Of a stretch of DNA of 64,000 nucleotides, positions 15,525-24,382 are shown piece by piece (position 1 is the first letter of the stretch; each line of letters starts with the position of its first letter). Source of the stretch: JACDAN01 sp963847235 (lineage in GTDB: Bacteria; Actinomycetota; Thermoleophilia; Gaiellales; Gaiellaceae); assembly GCA_963847235.1 (NCBI GenBank), contig CAWJYU010000017.1:1-64000 (forward strand). Reading direction: 5' to 3'. The position numbers and the translations under genes were made by a program. The notes under the pieces are model-generated. The model did no database searches. It saw only the letters and a program-made list of their open reading frames with translations, and was not told the origin of the DNA.

Positions 15525-18361
15525 ATGAGAGCTACGGGAGCGCGCGCAGCGCTGCTCGCCGCGGCGGTGGTTGCGCTCGCGACCGCCGGCAGCGCCTTTG
15601 CGCAGGAAACGGGACGAGGGATCGACCCGAACCAGGGCCAAGAGCCTCGTCGAGGTGCATCTCGACAGCAAGGCCGACGCGATCGAGCTGCAGCTCAAGG
15701 CCGAGGACTACGGCATCGACTTCAACGAGCACTATCTGCGGCACGATGGGAACGGTGGCGTGACCGTCACCGTCTTCGGCAGCGCGGAGGAGCTCGACGT
15801 GCTCGAGGCCGCCGGCTACAGCGTCGGCCGCACGATCGAGGGCCCTGCCACCTGGCGCGACCGCGCTGCGGATTGGCAGGCGGACGTGAAGGCCGAGAAG
15901 ACCGCGGAGGCCGCCGCGCTCGCCGAGGGCTCCGCCGAGGTTGCGCCTCGCGGAGACATCGTCGTGCTCCGCGTCGACTACTTCGAGAACTACGCGGGCC
16001 GGTTCCTCTCCGTCGAGGCGAAGGACGGCACCCGCGGATCCGCGACCACAGGCGCGTCGCTCGCGCTCTCGTGGAACACGGGCGCGGGCACGGCGATCGA
16101 CCAGGGCCCGCGGACGATGAACGTCAACATCGACCCGGACACCACGCCGGACACGTACATCGAGCACCGGATCCTCGTGAAGGTCGGCGAGGCCAACAGC
16201 GTGACGCCGCCGGCGCCGACGCGGATCCGCATCGGGTCGAGCCTGGGCGCGTTCGTGGAGGCAGACGTGAACACCTGGCTCGGCGGTGGCCTCCCGCCGA
16301 TGAGCTCGAACTACCTCAGCAACTTCACGACCCGCTATCTCGACCCGACGGAGCTCTACGGACGCTTCCGCGAGCTTGCCGCCGAGTTCCCGGACCTCAC
16401 GACGCTCATCCCGCTGCCGTACAAGACCAACGGGTACCAGCGGCGGGCCCAGGCGCTGATGGCGGGGCTGACGAATCCCGCGTTCACGGGCAATCTCAGC
16501 GCCGCGACCGGGGCGCAGGCCGTCATCCTCACGTCGAGGGCGTGGGGACACGAGGGCGGGAACGACCTCACGGCGGAGTTCGTCACCGGCGTGCCGAACT
16601 CACCGCTCACGGTGACGATGCTCGGCAACGACCTGCGTGTGAGCCTCGCGACGAGTGCGACGGGTGTGCCCACGAGCACGGCTGCACAGGTAGCGGCCGC
16701 GATCAACGCGACCCCGGACGCTTTCGCGAAGCTCGTCGCCCAGACGTACCGGGGCAACGCCGGCGCCGGCACCGTGCAGCCACGGATCAAGGGCAACCTG
16801 TCCGACTTCCTTGGCACTGGGACGAACGCGCACGTCCAGCGCGGGCCGTTCGAGTACTTCGTGATGCGGATCGGCAAGAACCGGCCCGGCTACGAGCGCC
16901 GACCAGGGGATTCACGGGCGGCGCGTCGGCGTCTTCCTCTACTGCCAGCAGCACGCCCGCGAGTGGGCGACGCCGCTGACGTGCCTCGAGACCGCGGAGC
17001 AGCTGCTCCGCAACTACGGGATCGACAAGACGACGCGGAAGCTCGTCGACGAGCTCGACATCTTCATCCTCCCGTCGTCGAACCCGGACGGGTCGCACTA
17101 CTCGATGCACAACTTCGCGCAGCAGCGCCGAACGATGACGAACTGGTGCATGGTCGGCGGGCTCGAGACCGACGAACCGAACGCTGCGAACTTCTGGACG
17201 CCGCGGCCGAACCTGCTCCCAGGAGGAGCCGCCCAGCCGTTCAACGACTCGGCGGCCCGGAACGCCTGGGGCACCGACATGAACCGCAACAACACGTTCG
17301 GGACGCTCATCGACGGCTACATCGGCGCATCGACGTCGTGCGTCAGCGACGTGTTCGCGGGCCCGTCCGAGGCCTCCGAGCCGGAGATCAAGAACGAGCT
17401 CTGGATCGCGGACACGTTCAAGAACATCAGGTTCTCGAACAACATCCACAGCTTCGGCGGCTACTTCATGTGGGCGCCGGGTACGTACCTGCCGGACCGC
17501 GGCGAGGGCCAGGCCGTGCACGCGAACATCGGCGTCGAGAAGTACTTCTTCGAGGCCGGCGACCGGATCCTGAACAGGATCAAGGACGTCCGGAACACGG
17601 CGATCCTGCCCGAGCGGACGGGACCGATCGCGGACGTCCTCTACTCGGCGGCGGGAAACAGCGCCGACGAGCACTGGTACAACCGCGGCGTGATCGCGTA
17701 CTCGTTCGAGACCGGCGCCGACCGGTTCGGCGGGCTCGAGCAGACGACGGTCGCGGTGGCCTCGGCCGCAGGTGCGACCGCCGTCCGGTCGGCGAACCGG
17801 AATCTGTTCACGCCGCTCGAGAAGGTCACCTTCGACCCGGGCCTGCCCACGGAGGAGACGCGGACGGTGGAGTCCGTCGCCGCCCAGAACCCGGGGAGCC
17901 CGGCAACGAACATGACGTTCACGCAGCCGCTCCAGTTCGCGCACGCGGCCGGCGCGGTGATGCGGGGCCAGGACCTCACACAGACCGGGGTGGGCTTCCA
18001 GCCCGACTACGCCACCGAGGGCCGCTTCGAGGCGCTCGAGTTCGCGGCCGGCAACTACGGCCTGCTCGAGTCGGCGTACGAGTACTCGAACGACGACAAG
18101 GGCCCCGCAGTGATCATGACCGGCCCGCGCTCGTCGAGCACGCCGATCACGACGACGTTCCAGTACGTCAGCGAGCCCGCCGTGATCCGCTACACGACCG
18201 ACGGCTCGAAGCCGAGCAACACCTCGACGCTCTGGGACTCGACGGGGCCGCGTGAGCCGGGCCAGTCGTTCGTCGTCACGACGACGACGGAGTTCCGCTG
18301 GCTCGCCACGGACATGGCCGGGAACCAGACGACCGGCAGGGCGACGTTCCAGATCAAGTAG
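15525..18361 (+). CDS. Secreted M14-family zinc carboxypeptidase (two frameshifts)
   Basis: An exported metallocarboxypeptidase of about 945 residues is encoded in three successive frames. The start ATG 15525, with AAGGGGGG upstream, gives a signal peptide ending near AGSAFAQ. The frame shifts near 15635 and again near 16900; each shift equals one extra base. The third frame carries the M14 signatures: zinc-binding QQHAREW, SSNPDGSHY, DMNRNN, zinc His in IHSFGG and catalytic Glu in AYSFETG. The C-terminus has a beta-rich extension ending in QTTGRATFQIK. Because all motifs are intact, sequencing error is more likely than inactivation. Confidence 0.8.
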
Positions 18362-18441
18362 GGCAGGAGGACGAACGCGAGGGCGGCCCGGGGGTCCGGG
18401 CCGCCCTCCTCCTTCTCGCCGCGGCGCTCGTCGGCGCGGCC

Positions 18442-19563
18442 GTGCTCGCAGCGACACTCGTCCTCATGCAGGACGGCAGCGAGGAGCCGACGGCTGCCGT
18501 TGACCTCGAACGGTGCCGTGGCCTCGTCGGCGACGCGGGGCGCGACTGCGTGACGCGGGAGTTCCAGCAGCTCGTCGCCGGTGCTGACGACCCACGGCCC
18601 GCGGTCGGCGCGATCGAGCTGGCCGTCAGGCGCGAGGGCGGCTTCGTGCTCTCCAACTGCCACGCAGTGATGCACACCGTGGGACGGACGTACGCGCTCG
18701 ACGAAGGCCTGACGTTGGGCGATCTTCAGGACGTACTCCCGCGCAGCAACGATCCGGGCTGCAGCGCCGGGTTCGCTCACGGGCTCGTCACAGGGGTGGC
18801 GCCCTCGATCGACATCCGGCGGCCCCGCGAGGCGGCCGCCGTCTGCGCGGACGCGGGTACGCGCTACCGCCGCTACAGCTGCGTCCACGGTCTCGGCCAC
18901 GCCTTCATGCGGATGCACGGCGACCGCCTGGCGCCTGCGCTGGACCTTTGCCGCGCGCTCGGGCCGCCCGCGCCCGACTGCGCGCAGGGCGCCTACCACG
19001 ACTACTGGTTCGCCGTTGCCGGAGCAGACGAAGCCGAGCTCCCTCCCGGCGCGGTCACCGATCCACGCGACCTGTGCGGAGCTCAGCCGGCGGCCTTCGT
19101 TCGTCCGTGCTGGTACCGCGTGTTCGTCGACGACCGGCCCGAAGGGATCGTCGTCGACTCGGCCGTGCATCTCGACGTCCTCTGCGACGGCCTCGAAGGA
19201 CTCCAGCGCGAGGCGTGTATCACGGGTGCGGCGGTCATCGGCCCGGCTGACCCCGAGCGCCAGCTCGAGCTCTGCGCCGAGTTCGAGGGGGAACGCGACG
19301 CTATTGCGTGCATCCGGGGCACGAAAGCGCAGAACCTCCTCGGGGCATCGACGGATGCGTACGTGCGGGTCCTCGCAGGCTGCGAGACGTTCGCCGGCGC
19401 GGTGCGGGTCGCCTGCTACCGCTGGCTGGGGAAGGCCGTTGCGGTGCTCACCGACGGCGCCTTCGAGCGGGAGGGGTGCCCGGCCCTCGAGCCCGAGGAC
19501 GCTCGGCGCTCGTGCGCCGCAGGCGCCCGCGAGCTCGAGAGCGCGCTCGTGACCTTCAGCTGA
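18442..19563 (+). CDS. Exported Cys/His-repeat protein of unknown function
   Basis: This protein of about 373 residues begins inside a hydrophobic segment. In-frame codons upstream of GTG 18442 continue the helix, but no start codon exists there, so the true N-terminus may be slightly longer. The body contains repeated Cys-His units: SNCHAVMH, CSAGFAHG, SCVHGLGHAF and CAQGAYHDY, then further Cys pairs. The spacing (Cys, two or three residues, Gly, two residues, His) recurs at least three times and suggests metal or haem binding or a disulfide-rich repeat fold. I do not recognise a named family. It lies 80 bases after the carboxypeptidase and could be co-transcribed. Confidence 0.72.
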   Translation: MLAATLVLMQDGSEEPTAAVDLERCRGLVGDAGRDCVTREFQQLVAGADDPRPAVGAIELAVRREGGFVLSNCHAVMHTVGRTYALDEGLTLGDLQDVLPRSNDPGCSAGFAHGLVTGVAPSIDIRRPREAAAVCADAGTRYRRYSCVHGLGHAFMRMHGDRLAPALDLCRALGPPAPDCAQGAYHDYWFAVAGADEAELPPGAVTDPRDLCGAQPAAFVRPCWYRVFVDDRPEGIVVDSAVHLDVLCDGLEGLQREACITGAAVIGPADPERQLELCAEFEGERDAIACIRGTKAQNLLGASTDAYVRVLAGCETFAGAVRVACYRWLGKAVAVLTDGAFEREGCPALEPEDARRSCAAGARELESALVTFS

Positions 19564-19602
19564 GCTAGCGGGCCGGAGGTCGGGCCGGGACCGCGGCGAC
19601 CG

Positions 19603-19920
19603 CTAGTCCTCGACCGCGTCCTCGGCCCCCTCGGCGAGCTCGACGATGTCCCCTTCCTTGAAGAGGATCTTCTGGAGAGCGATCCGCCACTTCTCCTTTC
19701 GTCGAGCCAGGAACTCGAGATCCATCGAGAAGTGGAGAAACTCCTCGCGCTGCGCGTGCTCCATGATGCTTCGAGCTTCGTCGTTCGTCTCGATGGACAT
19801 TCGCTGTTCGTACCAGCCGATCGCCTCAGCCTCCTCCTGAAGCGAGGCGATCACGCGGGCAAAGGTGCGGGCATCGGCCGAGAGCTCGTCCGGCGGCTCG
19901 TGGTACTGGTCCGTCGGCAT
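19603..19920 (-). CDS. Encapsulated-ferritin-like (EncFtn family) protein
   Basis: This 105-residue ferritin-like protein starts MPTDQYHEPPDELS. It contains the EncFtn pattern EEAEAIGWYEQR followed by AQREEFLHFSMDLEFLARR. These supply the Glu and the Glu-x2-His metal ligands that form the intersubunit iron site in encapsulated ferritins. ATG 19920 is chosen because the family begins there; the frame open to 20055 adds unrelated residues. No encapsulin shell gene is present in the window, and the C-terminus (EGAEDAVED) lacks a typical cargo-loading peptide, so it may act alone or be recruited in trans. It is convergent with the preceding gene. Confidence 0.78.
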   Translation of the reverse strand: MPTDQYHEPPDELSADARTFARVIASLQEEAEAIGWYEQRMSIETNDEARSIMEHAQREEFLHFSMDLEFLARRKEKWRIALQKILFKEGDIVELAEGAEDAVED

Positions 19921-19992
19921 CGCAGAAGCATCGCAGACCTGGATCGGATGCGAGCCCGCATCCGGAGACGTCGAGCCGTTAGCCTTCCCGCG

Positions 19993-20202
19993 ATGGCCTT
20001 CCTCGACAGGATCCGCGCCTGGTGGAGCAAGGATGCCCTCGAGCGGGAGGAGCAAGAAGAGCTGGCCGGCATGTCGCAGGCGGATCGCGACGCGGCGGAG
20101 GAGGACTTCGAGGGGCGCAAGGACGACGTCGCTGCTCGGAGCGGCCTGCTCGGGGGCGGCGCGGCCGACTACGAGCGCGACTCCGAGCCGCCGCGACCCT
20201 AG
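19993..20202 (+). CDS. Small charged hypothetical protein
   Basis: This 69-residue, strongly acidic, helix-forming protein begins MAFLDRIRAWW and contains AGMSQADRDAAEEDFEGRKDD. Small proteins of this kind are common in actinobacteria and have no assigned function. It ends seven bases before the peroxiredoxin start, so it may lead that operon. No clear ribosome-binding site decides the start, but the amphipathic opening supports ATG 19993. Confidence 0.55.
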   Translation: MAFLDRIRAWWSKDALEREEQEELAGMSQADRDAAEEDFEGRKDDVAARSGLLGGGAADYERDSEPPRP

Positions 20203-20208
20203 CCTGAA

Positions 20209-20691
20209 GTGAGCGAGCCCGGCCCGCTACCGCCTGGCACCAGGGCGCCTGACTTCGAGCTCCGTTCGACGCCCGACCAGACCGTCTCGCTCGGCGAGCT
20301 TCGCGGGCGGCCCCTGGTCCTGGTCTTCTACCCGGAGGACTGGAGCCCGGTCTGTTCGGATCAGCTGGCCCTTTATCAGGAGCTGCTTTCGGAGTTCCGG
20401 AGGTTCGACGCGGAGGTCGTCGGCATCTCCGTCGACGGGATCTGGTGCCATCTGGCCTTCGCCAAGGATCGGAACCTCCACTTCCCGCTGCTCGCCGACT
20501 TCGAGCCCAAAGGCGAGGTCGCACGCGAGTACCAGGTGTACAGAGCCGCGGATGGAACGACCGAGCGAGCGCTGTATGTGATCGACGCCGAGGGCATCGT
20601 GCGGTGGAGCTACGTCTCTCCCGTCGGCGTGAACCCCGGCGCGGACGGAATCCTTCGCGCCCTGGAGAGCCTCAAGGAGGGCGACTCATGA
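20209..20691 (+). CDS. Peroxiredoxin (AhpC/TSA family)
   Basis: This 160-residue thioredoxin-fold peroxidase would reduce peroxides in the cytoplasm. The peroxidatic Cys lies in WSPVCSDQ near residue 49, a variant of the usual TPxC segment. PGTRAPDFELRS at the start and VGISVDG in the middle fit the AhpC/TSA family. GTG 20209 is the start. The gene overlaps the next by ATGA, which couples it to a DsbA-like thioredoxin that may serve as reductant or partner. Confidence 0.88.
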   Translation: MSEPGPLPPGTRAPDFELRSTPDQTVSLGELRGRPLVLVFYPEDWSPVCSDQLALYQELLSEFRRFDAEVVGISVDGIWCHLAFAKDRNLHFPLLADFEPKGEVAREYQVYRAADGTTERALYVIDAEGIVRWSYVSPVGVNPGADGILRALESLKEGDS

Positions 20692-21248
20692 GCCAGACCC
20701 AGTGGATCGCAGCGCTCACCCTGCCCGTGGACGAGGGGCGCGACCACATCCAGGGACCGCCGAGTGCGCCGGTCACACTCGTGGAGTACGGCGACTACGA
20801 GTGTCCGTACTGCGGCGCGGCGTATCCGATCCTCAAAGAGGTGCAGGAACGAATGGCGGAGAGGCTGCGGTTCGTGTTCCGCAACTTCCCGATCTCGACG
20901 TCGCACCCGCACGCGGAACAGGCCGCCGAGGCCGCGGAAGCCGCAGCGGCCCAGGGGCGGTTCTGGGAGATGCACGACACGCTCTACGAGAACCAGAACC
21001 GCCTGACCGACCAGGATCTACACGCCTATGCGGTCGACCTCGAGCTCGATGCTCAGAGATTCGACCGCGAGCTGGCAGAACAGGTCCACGCCGGACGGGT
21101 GCGCGAGGACTTCATGAGCGGCGTTCGGAGCGGCGTGAACGGCACGCCGACGTTCTACGTCAACGGTGCGAGATACGACGGCTCGTACGATCTCGAGGCG
21201 CTGTTGGGCGCGCTCGAGCAAGCCACGAAGCCGACCTCCGCGGGCTAG
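20688..21248 (+). CDS. DsbA-like thioredoxin-fold protein (CPYC)
   Basis: This 186-residue protein is of the DsbA/thioredoxin_4 type. The active site CPYC lies in GDYECPYCGAA near residue 39, and the cis-Pro loop is GTPTFYVNG near residue 152. A helical insertion occupies the middle. It has no signal peptide, so it is probably cytoplasmic and works with the coupled peroxiredoxin. ATG 20688 overlaps the peroxiredoxin stop; a longer frame from 20445 only shadows that gene. Confidence 0.88.
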   Translation: MSQTQWIAALTLPVDEGRDHIQGPPSAPVTLVEYGDYECPYCGAAYPILKEVQERMAERLRFVFRNFPISTSHPHAEQAAEAAEAAAAQGRFWEMHDTLYENQNRLTDQDLHAYAVDLELDAQRFDRELAEQVHAGRVREDFMSGVRSGVNGTPTFYVNGARYDGSYDLEALLGALEQATKPTSAG

Positions 21249-21257
21249 GCCGGCCGA

Positions 21258-22127
21258 TCACGGCGCGAGTTCGGCCTTGCGGACACGCCGGAAGCCCGCT
21301 GCCGTCAACACGCCCGCATCGAAGAGGCGAGTCATCCAGCCGTACGGGCTGAGCGGGTTCGCCTCGTCGTCCGCGCTTCCCGTCGCTGCGAAGACCCTGC
21401 CGCCGCGGAAGTCCCACTCCTCGAGCTCGTCGTGGTTCTGCTCGACGTCGGCTCGGAAGCTCTCGAGATCGTCGCGGAGCCGCTGCTTGACGGTGTCGAG
21501 CCACGTGTCTTGCCGGTCGCTCGCAGGATGGACGCCGGCGGCCTCGAGGAGGTCGTCCTCGATCTCCTCCAGGATCAGGGCGTCGAGGTAACGGTCCGCT
21601 TCGTCCCAGTCCGGTGCCTGGCCCGGTTCGAGCGCGACCAGCTCTGCGGAGAGCCCTGCGCCCCTGGCGCGCTCGAGCGCCGCCGCGGCTGCGTCGGTGT
21701 CTGCGTCCCGCTCGAGGGCGTGCTCGAGCTGGTGGTCCGGGAGTGACTCCGCCTCGACGTAGTCGCGTACGGCCACCAGTTCGAGAAACGGCGCATCCAC
21801 CTCGTCGCGAGCCAGCCGTTGCTCGTCCACGACCCAGCTGATCGGCGCGCCATCCTCGAGCGTCGTGAGCTGGTGGCCGCGGAGCGGCGCGTCGGCTCGA
21901 AACCGGCGAAAGGCACCGTGCTCCTCGGACCCGTCCGGATGGCGAAGGGTCAGGCGGTAGCGCGCCGGCCAAGCCTCGACGCCCTCTCCCTCGATGCGAT
22001 CGACGAGCCAGCTCCGCCCGCCGATCTCAACGATCGCGCCGGGCGCCAGCGCGTCCTCGCTGGTGTAGCGGTGGACGCGCTTACCGCCGGAGCGGTCGTG
22101 GGTGGTTATCTCGTAGGCGACGGTCAT
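21258..22127 (-). CDS. Conserved-looking hypothetical protein
   Basis: This protein of about 289 residues starts with a beta-rich segment (YEITTHDRSGGKRVHRY, then APGAIVEIGGRSWLVDRIEG) and continues as a long acidic helical region rich in Asp and Glu (DRYLDALILEEIEDDLLEAAG). No signal peptide or membrane segment is seen. ATG 22127 is used; ATG 22145 is a six-residue-longer alternative. The frame stays open to 23060, but that extension covers the DGPF gene and is noise. Function unknown. Confidence 0.62.
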   Translation of the reverse strand: MTVAYEITTHDRSGGKRVHRYTSEDALAPGAIVEIGGRSWLVDRIEGEGVEAWPARYRLTLRHPDGSEEHGAFRRFRADAPLRGHQLTTLEDGAPISWVVDEQRLARDEVDAPFLELVAVRDYVEAESLPDHQLEHALERDADTDAAAAALERARGAGLSAELVALEPGQAPDWDEADRYLDALILEEIEDDLLEAAGVHPASDRQDTWLDTVKQRLRDDLESFRADVEQNHDELEEWDFRGGRVFAATGSADDEANPLSPYGWMTRLFDAGVLTAAGFRRVRKAELAP

Positions 22128-22310
22128 GGGCACAACGTTCTTCATCGCCGCAGGTTCCGGGTCGCCCGCACCGTATCCTCGATGGTTCAGGTCGTGCGAC
22201 GCGCCGGTCTCGGAGCTAGATGCGTGATTCCATGTCGAGAAGCTCTGACCGGCTCCGCTCACCAGGTGAAGGGCCACGGCAGGCGCGGCCCACGACACCA
22301 GGAGACCACC

Positions 22311-22721
22311 ATGCCCAAGTACCTGCTCCTCAAGCACTACCGCGGCGGCCCGGAGCCGCACCATCCCTTCCCCCCGATGGACCAGTGGGCCCCCGAGGAC
22401 GTGGAGGCGCACATGGCCTTCCAGAAGCACGTCAGCGAGCTGCTGGAGGAGAACGGCGAGTACGTCGACGCACAGGCGCTCACGCCGGCGCGCACCTGGG
22501 TGCGCTACGGCGGCCCTGACGCCGCGCCGGTCACCACCGACGGCCCGCTGCCCGAGACCAGCGATCTCGTGGCGGGCTGGTTCATGATCGACGTCGAGTC
22601 GCACGAGCGCGCGCTCGAGCTCGCGGCCTACGTCTCCTCCGAGCCCGGTCCCGGCGGGGAGCCGATGTACGAGTGGATCGACGTCCGGGAGGTCATGTCC
22701 GGGGCGCCCTCGGACGACTGA
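22311..22721 (+). CDS. YCII-related DGPF-domain protein
   Basis: This 136-residue protein starts MPKYLLLKHYRGG. It contains the DGPL segment with following Glu (TTDGPLPETSDL) that names the DGPF/YCII-related family, a small alpha-beta barrel fold. AGGAG lies seven bases before ATG 22311. The sigma factor gene begins six bases after its stop. DGPF genes next to ECF42 sigma factors are a recurring actinobacterial arrangement. A TGTCGA hexamer at 22233-22238 resembles the ECF42 -35 element as I recall it, so the pair may be autoregulated. Confidence 0.88.
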   Translation: MPKYLLLKHYRGGPEPHHPFPPMDQWAPEDVEAHMAFQKHVSELLEENGEYVDAQALTPARTWVRYGGPDAAPVTTDGPLPETSDLVAGWFMIDVESHERALELAAYVSSEPGPGGEPMYEWIDVREVMSGAPSDD

Positions 22722-22727
22722 CCCGGC

Positions 22728-24116
22728 GTGATCGACGAGCCGACGCGACGGCTGGACGAGGGCGCACTGCGCGCCCTCGTCCCTCGCGTGCTCGCGGGCC
22801 TGGTCCGGCGGGGCGAGGACTTCGATGCCGCCGAGGACGCGCTGCAGGAGGCGCTGCTGGAGGCGCTGCGGGTGTGGCCCGAGCACCCGCCGCGCGACCC
22901 GCGCGCGTGGCTGGCGACGGTCGCGACCCGGCGGCTCGTCGACGCCCGCCGCAGCGAGGCCGCCCGTCACCGCCGCGAGGAGGCGACGTACGCCGAGCCG
23001 CGGCCCGCCGCGACCGAGGAGGGCGACGACACCCTCTTCCTGCTCTTCTGCTGCTGCCACCCCGACCTCGCGCCCGCCTCCCAGGTGGCGCTGACCCTGC
23101 GCGCCGTCGGCGGCCTCACCACCGGCGAGATCGCCGACGCCTTCTACGTTCCGGAGGCGACGATGGCGCAGCGGATCAGCCGGGCCAAGCGCGACCCTGC
23201 AGGGGCGCCGCCTGGACCAGCCCGGCGACCTTGCCGTCGTGCTGCGTGTGCTCTACCTCGTCTACACGGCCGGCCACGCGGGCCGGGTGGACCTGGCCGC
23301 GAGGCGATCCGGCTCGCCCGCCAACTCACCCTCGCCACCGAGGAACCGGAGGCGCGCGGGCTGCTCGCGCTGATGCTCCTCAACCACGCCCGCCTCCCGG
23401 CGCGATTCGACTCAGCAGGTCGCATCGTCACGCTCGACCGACAGGACCGCGGCCTGTGGGACACGCGCGAGATCGCCGAGGGCGTGCGCGTCCTGCAGTC
23501 GGCGCTGGCCGTTCAGCGCCCCGGCCGCTACCAGGTCGAGGCCGCCATCGCCGCCCTGCACGACGATGCGGCAAGCGCCGAGGAGACCGACTGGCCGCAG
23601 ATCCTCGCCTGGTACGACGACCTCATCGCCCTCGCCGACGACCCGGTGCGCCAGGACCCCGCCGCGGTGCTCGGGCGCGCGGTCGCGGTCGGCCACGTCC
23701 TCGGCGCCGCCGCCGGGCTGCGCGAGACCGACCGGCTGCGCGACGTGCTCGGCGAGCGGCACCGCTGGCACGCCGTCCGCGGCCACCTGCACGAGCTGGG
23801 CGGCGACCTTCCTGCCGCAGCCACGGCCTACGCCGAGGCCGCCCGCCGGGCGACGAACGTCGCCGAGCGCGACCACCTGGTCCGCCAGGCCGCCCGCGCC
23901 CGGGCCCCCGAGCTCTCTAGGAACGGTCGTCTCACTGAGCGTCTAGGACGCGCGCGACGACTGGTACCGGGACGCTGCCGCCCGGCTCGTGTACGTCAGC
24001 ACATCGGCCAGGAACCCGAGCCCCACGACGATCCACTCACCACCGTCGACCCCGACGATGGGCGACCAGACGAGCAGGTACCCGAGCGTCGTCCAGGGGA
24101 GGACGATCAGGCCTAA
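22728..24116 (+). CDS. ECF42-like RNA polymerase sigma factor with TPR-like C-terminal extension (frameshifted)
   Basis: The N-terminal 170 residues show sigma region 2 (EDFDAAEDALQEALLEAL, RDPRAWLATVATRRLVD) and region 4 (LTTGEIADAFYVPEATMAQRISRAKR). The C-terminal extension of about 220 residues is helical and TPR-like, as in ECF42 factors. The frame is disturbed between about 23190 and 23305: one extra base after AAGCGC and one missing base near GCCGCGAGGCG compensate each other. In the middle frame the family-typical LRVLYLVYTAGH is readable. The native end is probably near 23920-23946; the frame then runs on over a convergent gene to 24116. It should drive its own DGPF operon. Confidence 0.78.
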   Translation: MIDEPTRRLDEGALRALVPRVLAGLVRRGEDFDAAEDALQEALLEALRVWPEHPPRDPRAWLATVATRRLVDARRSEAARHRREEATYAEPRPAATEEGDDTLFLLFCCCHPDLAPASQVALTLRAVGGLTTGEIADAFYVPEATMAQRISRAKRDPAGAPPGPARRPCRRAACALPRLHGRPRGPGGPGREAIRLARQLTLATEEPEARGLLALMLLNHARLPARFDSAGRIVTLDRQDRGLWDTREIAEGVRVLQSALAVQRPGRYQVEAAIAALHDDAASAEETDWPQILAWYDDLIALADDPVRQDPAAVLGRAVAVGHVLGAAAGLRETDRLRDVLGERHRWHAVRGHLHELGGDLPAAATAYAEAARRATNVAERDHLVRQAARARAPELSRNGRLTERLGRARRLVPGRCRPARVRQHIGQEPEPHDDPLTTVDPDDGRPDEQVPERRPGEDDQA

Positions 24117-24230
24117 CAGCGGCCAGGCCCACGAGTCGAACGCGAGCTCGACGCGGTCACCGAAGATCCACCAGGCGACTAGCGCAACGCGCGGGCCGAG
24201 GAACCCCGCCGTCAAGACCAGACAGCACAT
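23943..24230 (-). CDS. Small membrane protein, about three transmembrane segments
   Basis: This 95-residue protein has hydrophobic stretches ending near VALVAWWIFG, then WPLLGLIVLPWTTLGYLLVW and then WIVVGLGFLADVLTY. The positive-inside pattern and a polar tail (RAAASRYQSSRAS) support a real gene rather than a shadow of the sigma-factor extension. It is convergent with that gene. Function unknown. Confidence 0.65.
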   Translation of the reverse strand: MCCLVLTAGFLGPRVALVAWWIFGDRVELAFDSWAWPLLGLIVLPWTTLGYLLVWSPIVGVDGGEWIVVGLGFLADVLTYTSRAAASRYQSSRAS

Positions 24231-24382
24231 GGCGCGGGACTATCGCAACCTCGACGGGTCTTGTCCAGAAACGCCACTCACGTCCTTGCGGCAGTCGTCG
24301 CGGTCTTCGCAGGCTGGGCCGTCTCCGCGGGCGGGCGCGATCGTCGCAGGCCGATCTCCACTCTCGACGCTCGTCAGGGCCG

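Noticed and set aside
15276..15698. Minus-strand frame over the tRNA-like fragment
   Set aside because: Contains SRTRTRDL, a common false protein made by translating tRNA ends, and it overlaps the carboxypeptidase start.
16787..18457. 556-codon minus-strand frame
   Set aside because: Antisense to the M14 peptidase, which carries real motifs; the antisense product is low-complexity.
21258..23060. 600-codon reading of the hypothetical gene
   Set aside because: The extra 311 codons cover the DGPF gene and sigma factor start on the other strand; the natural start is near 22127.
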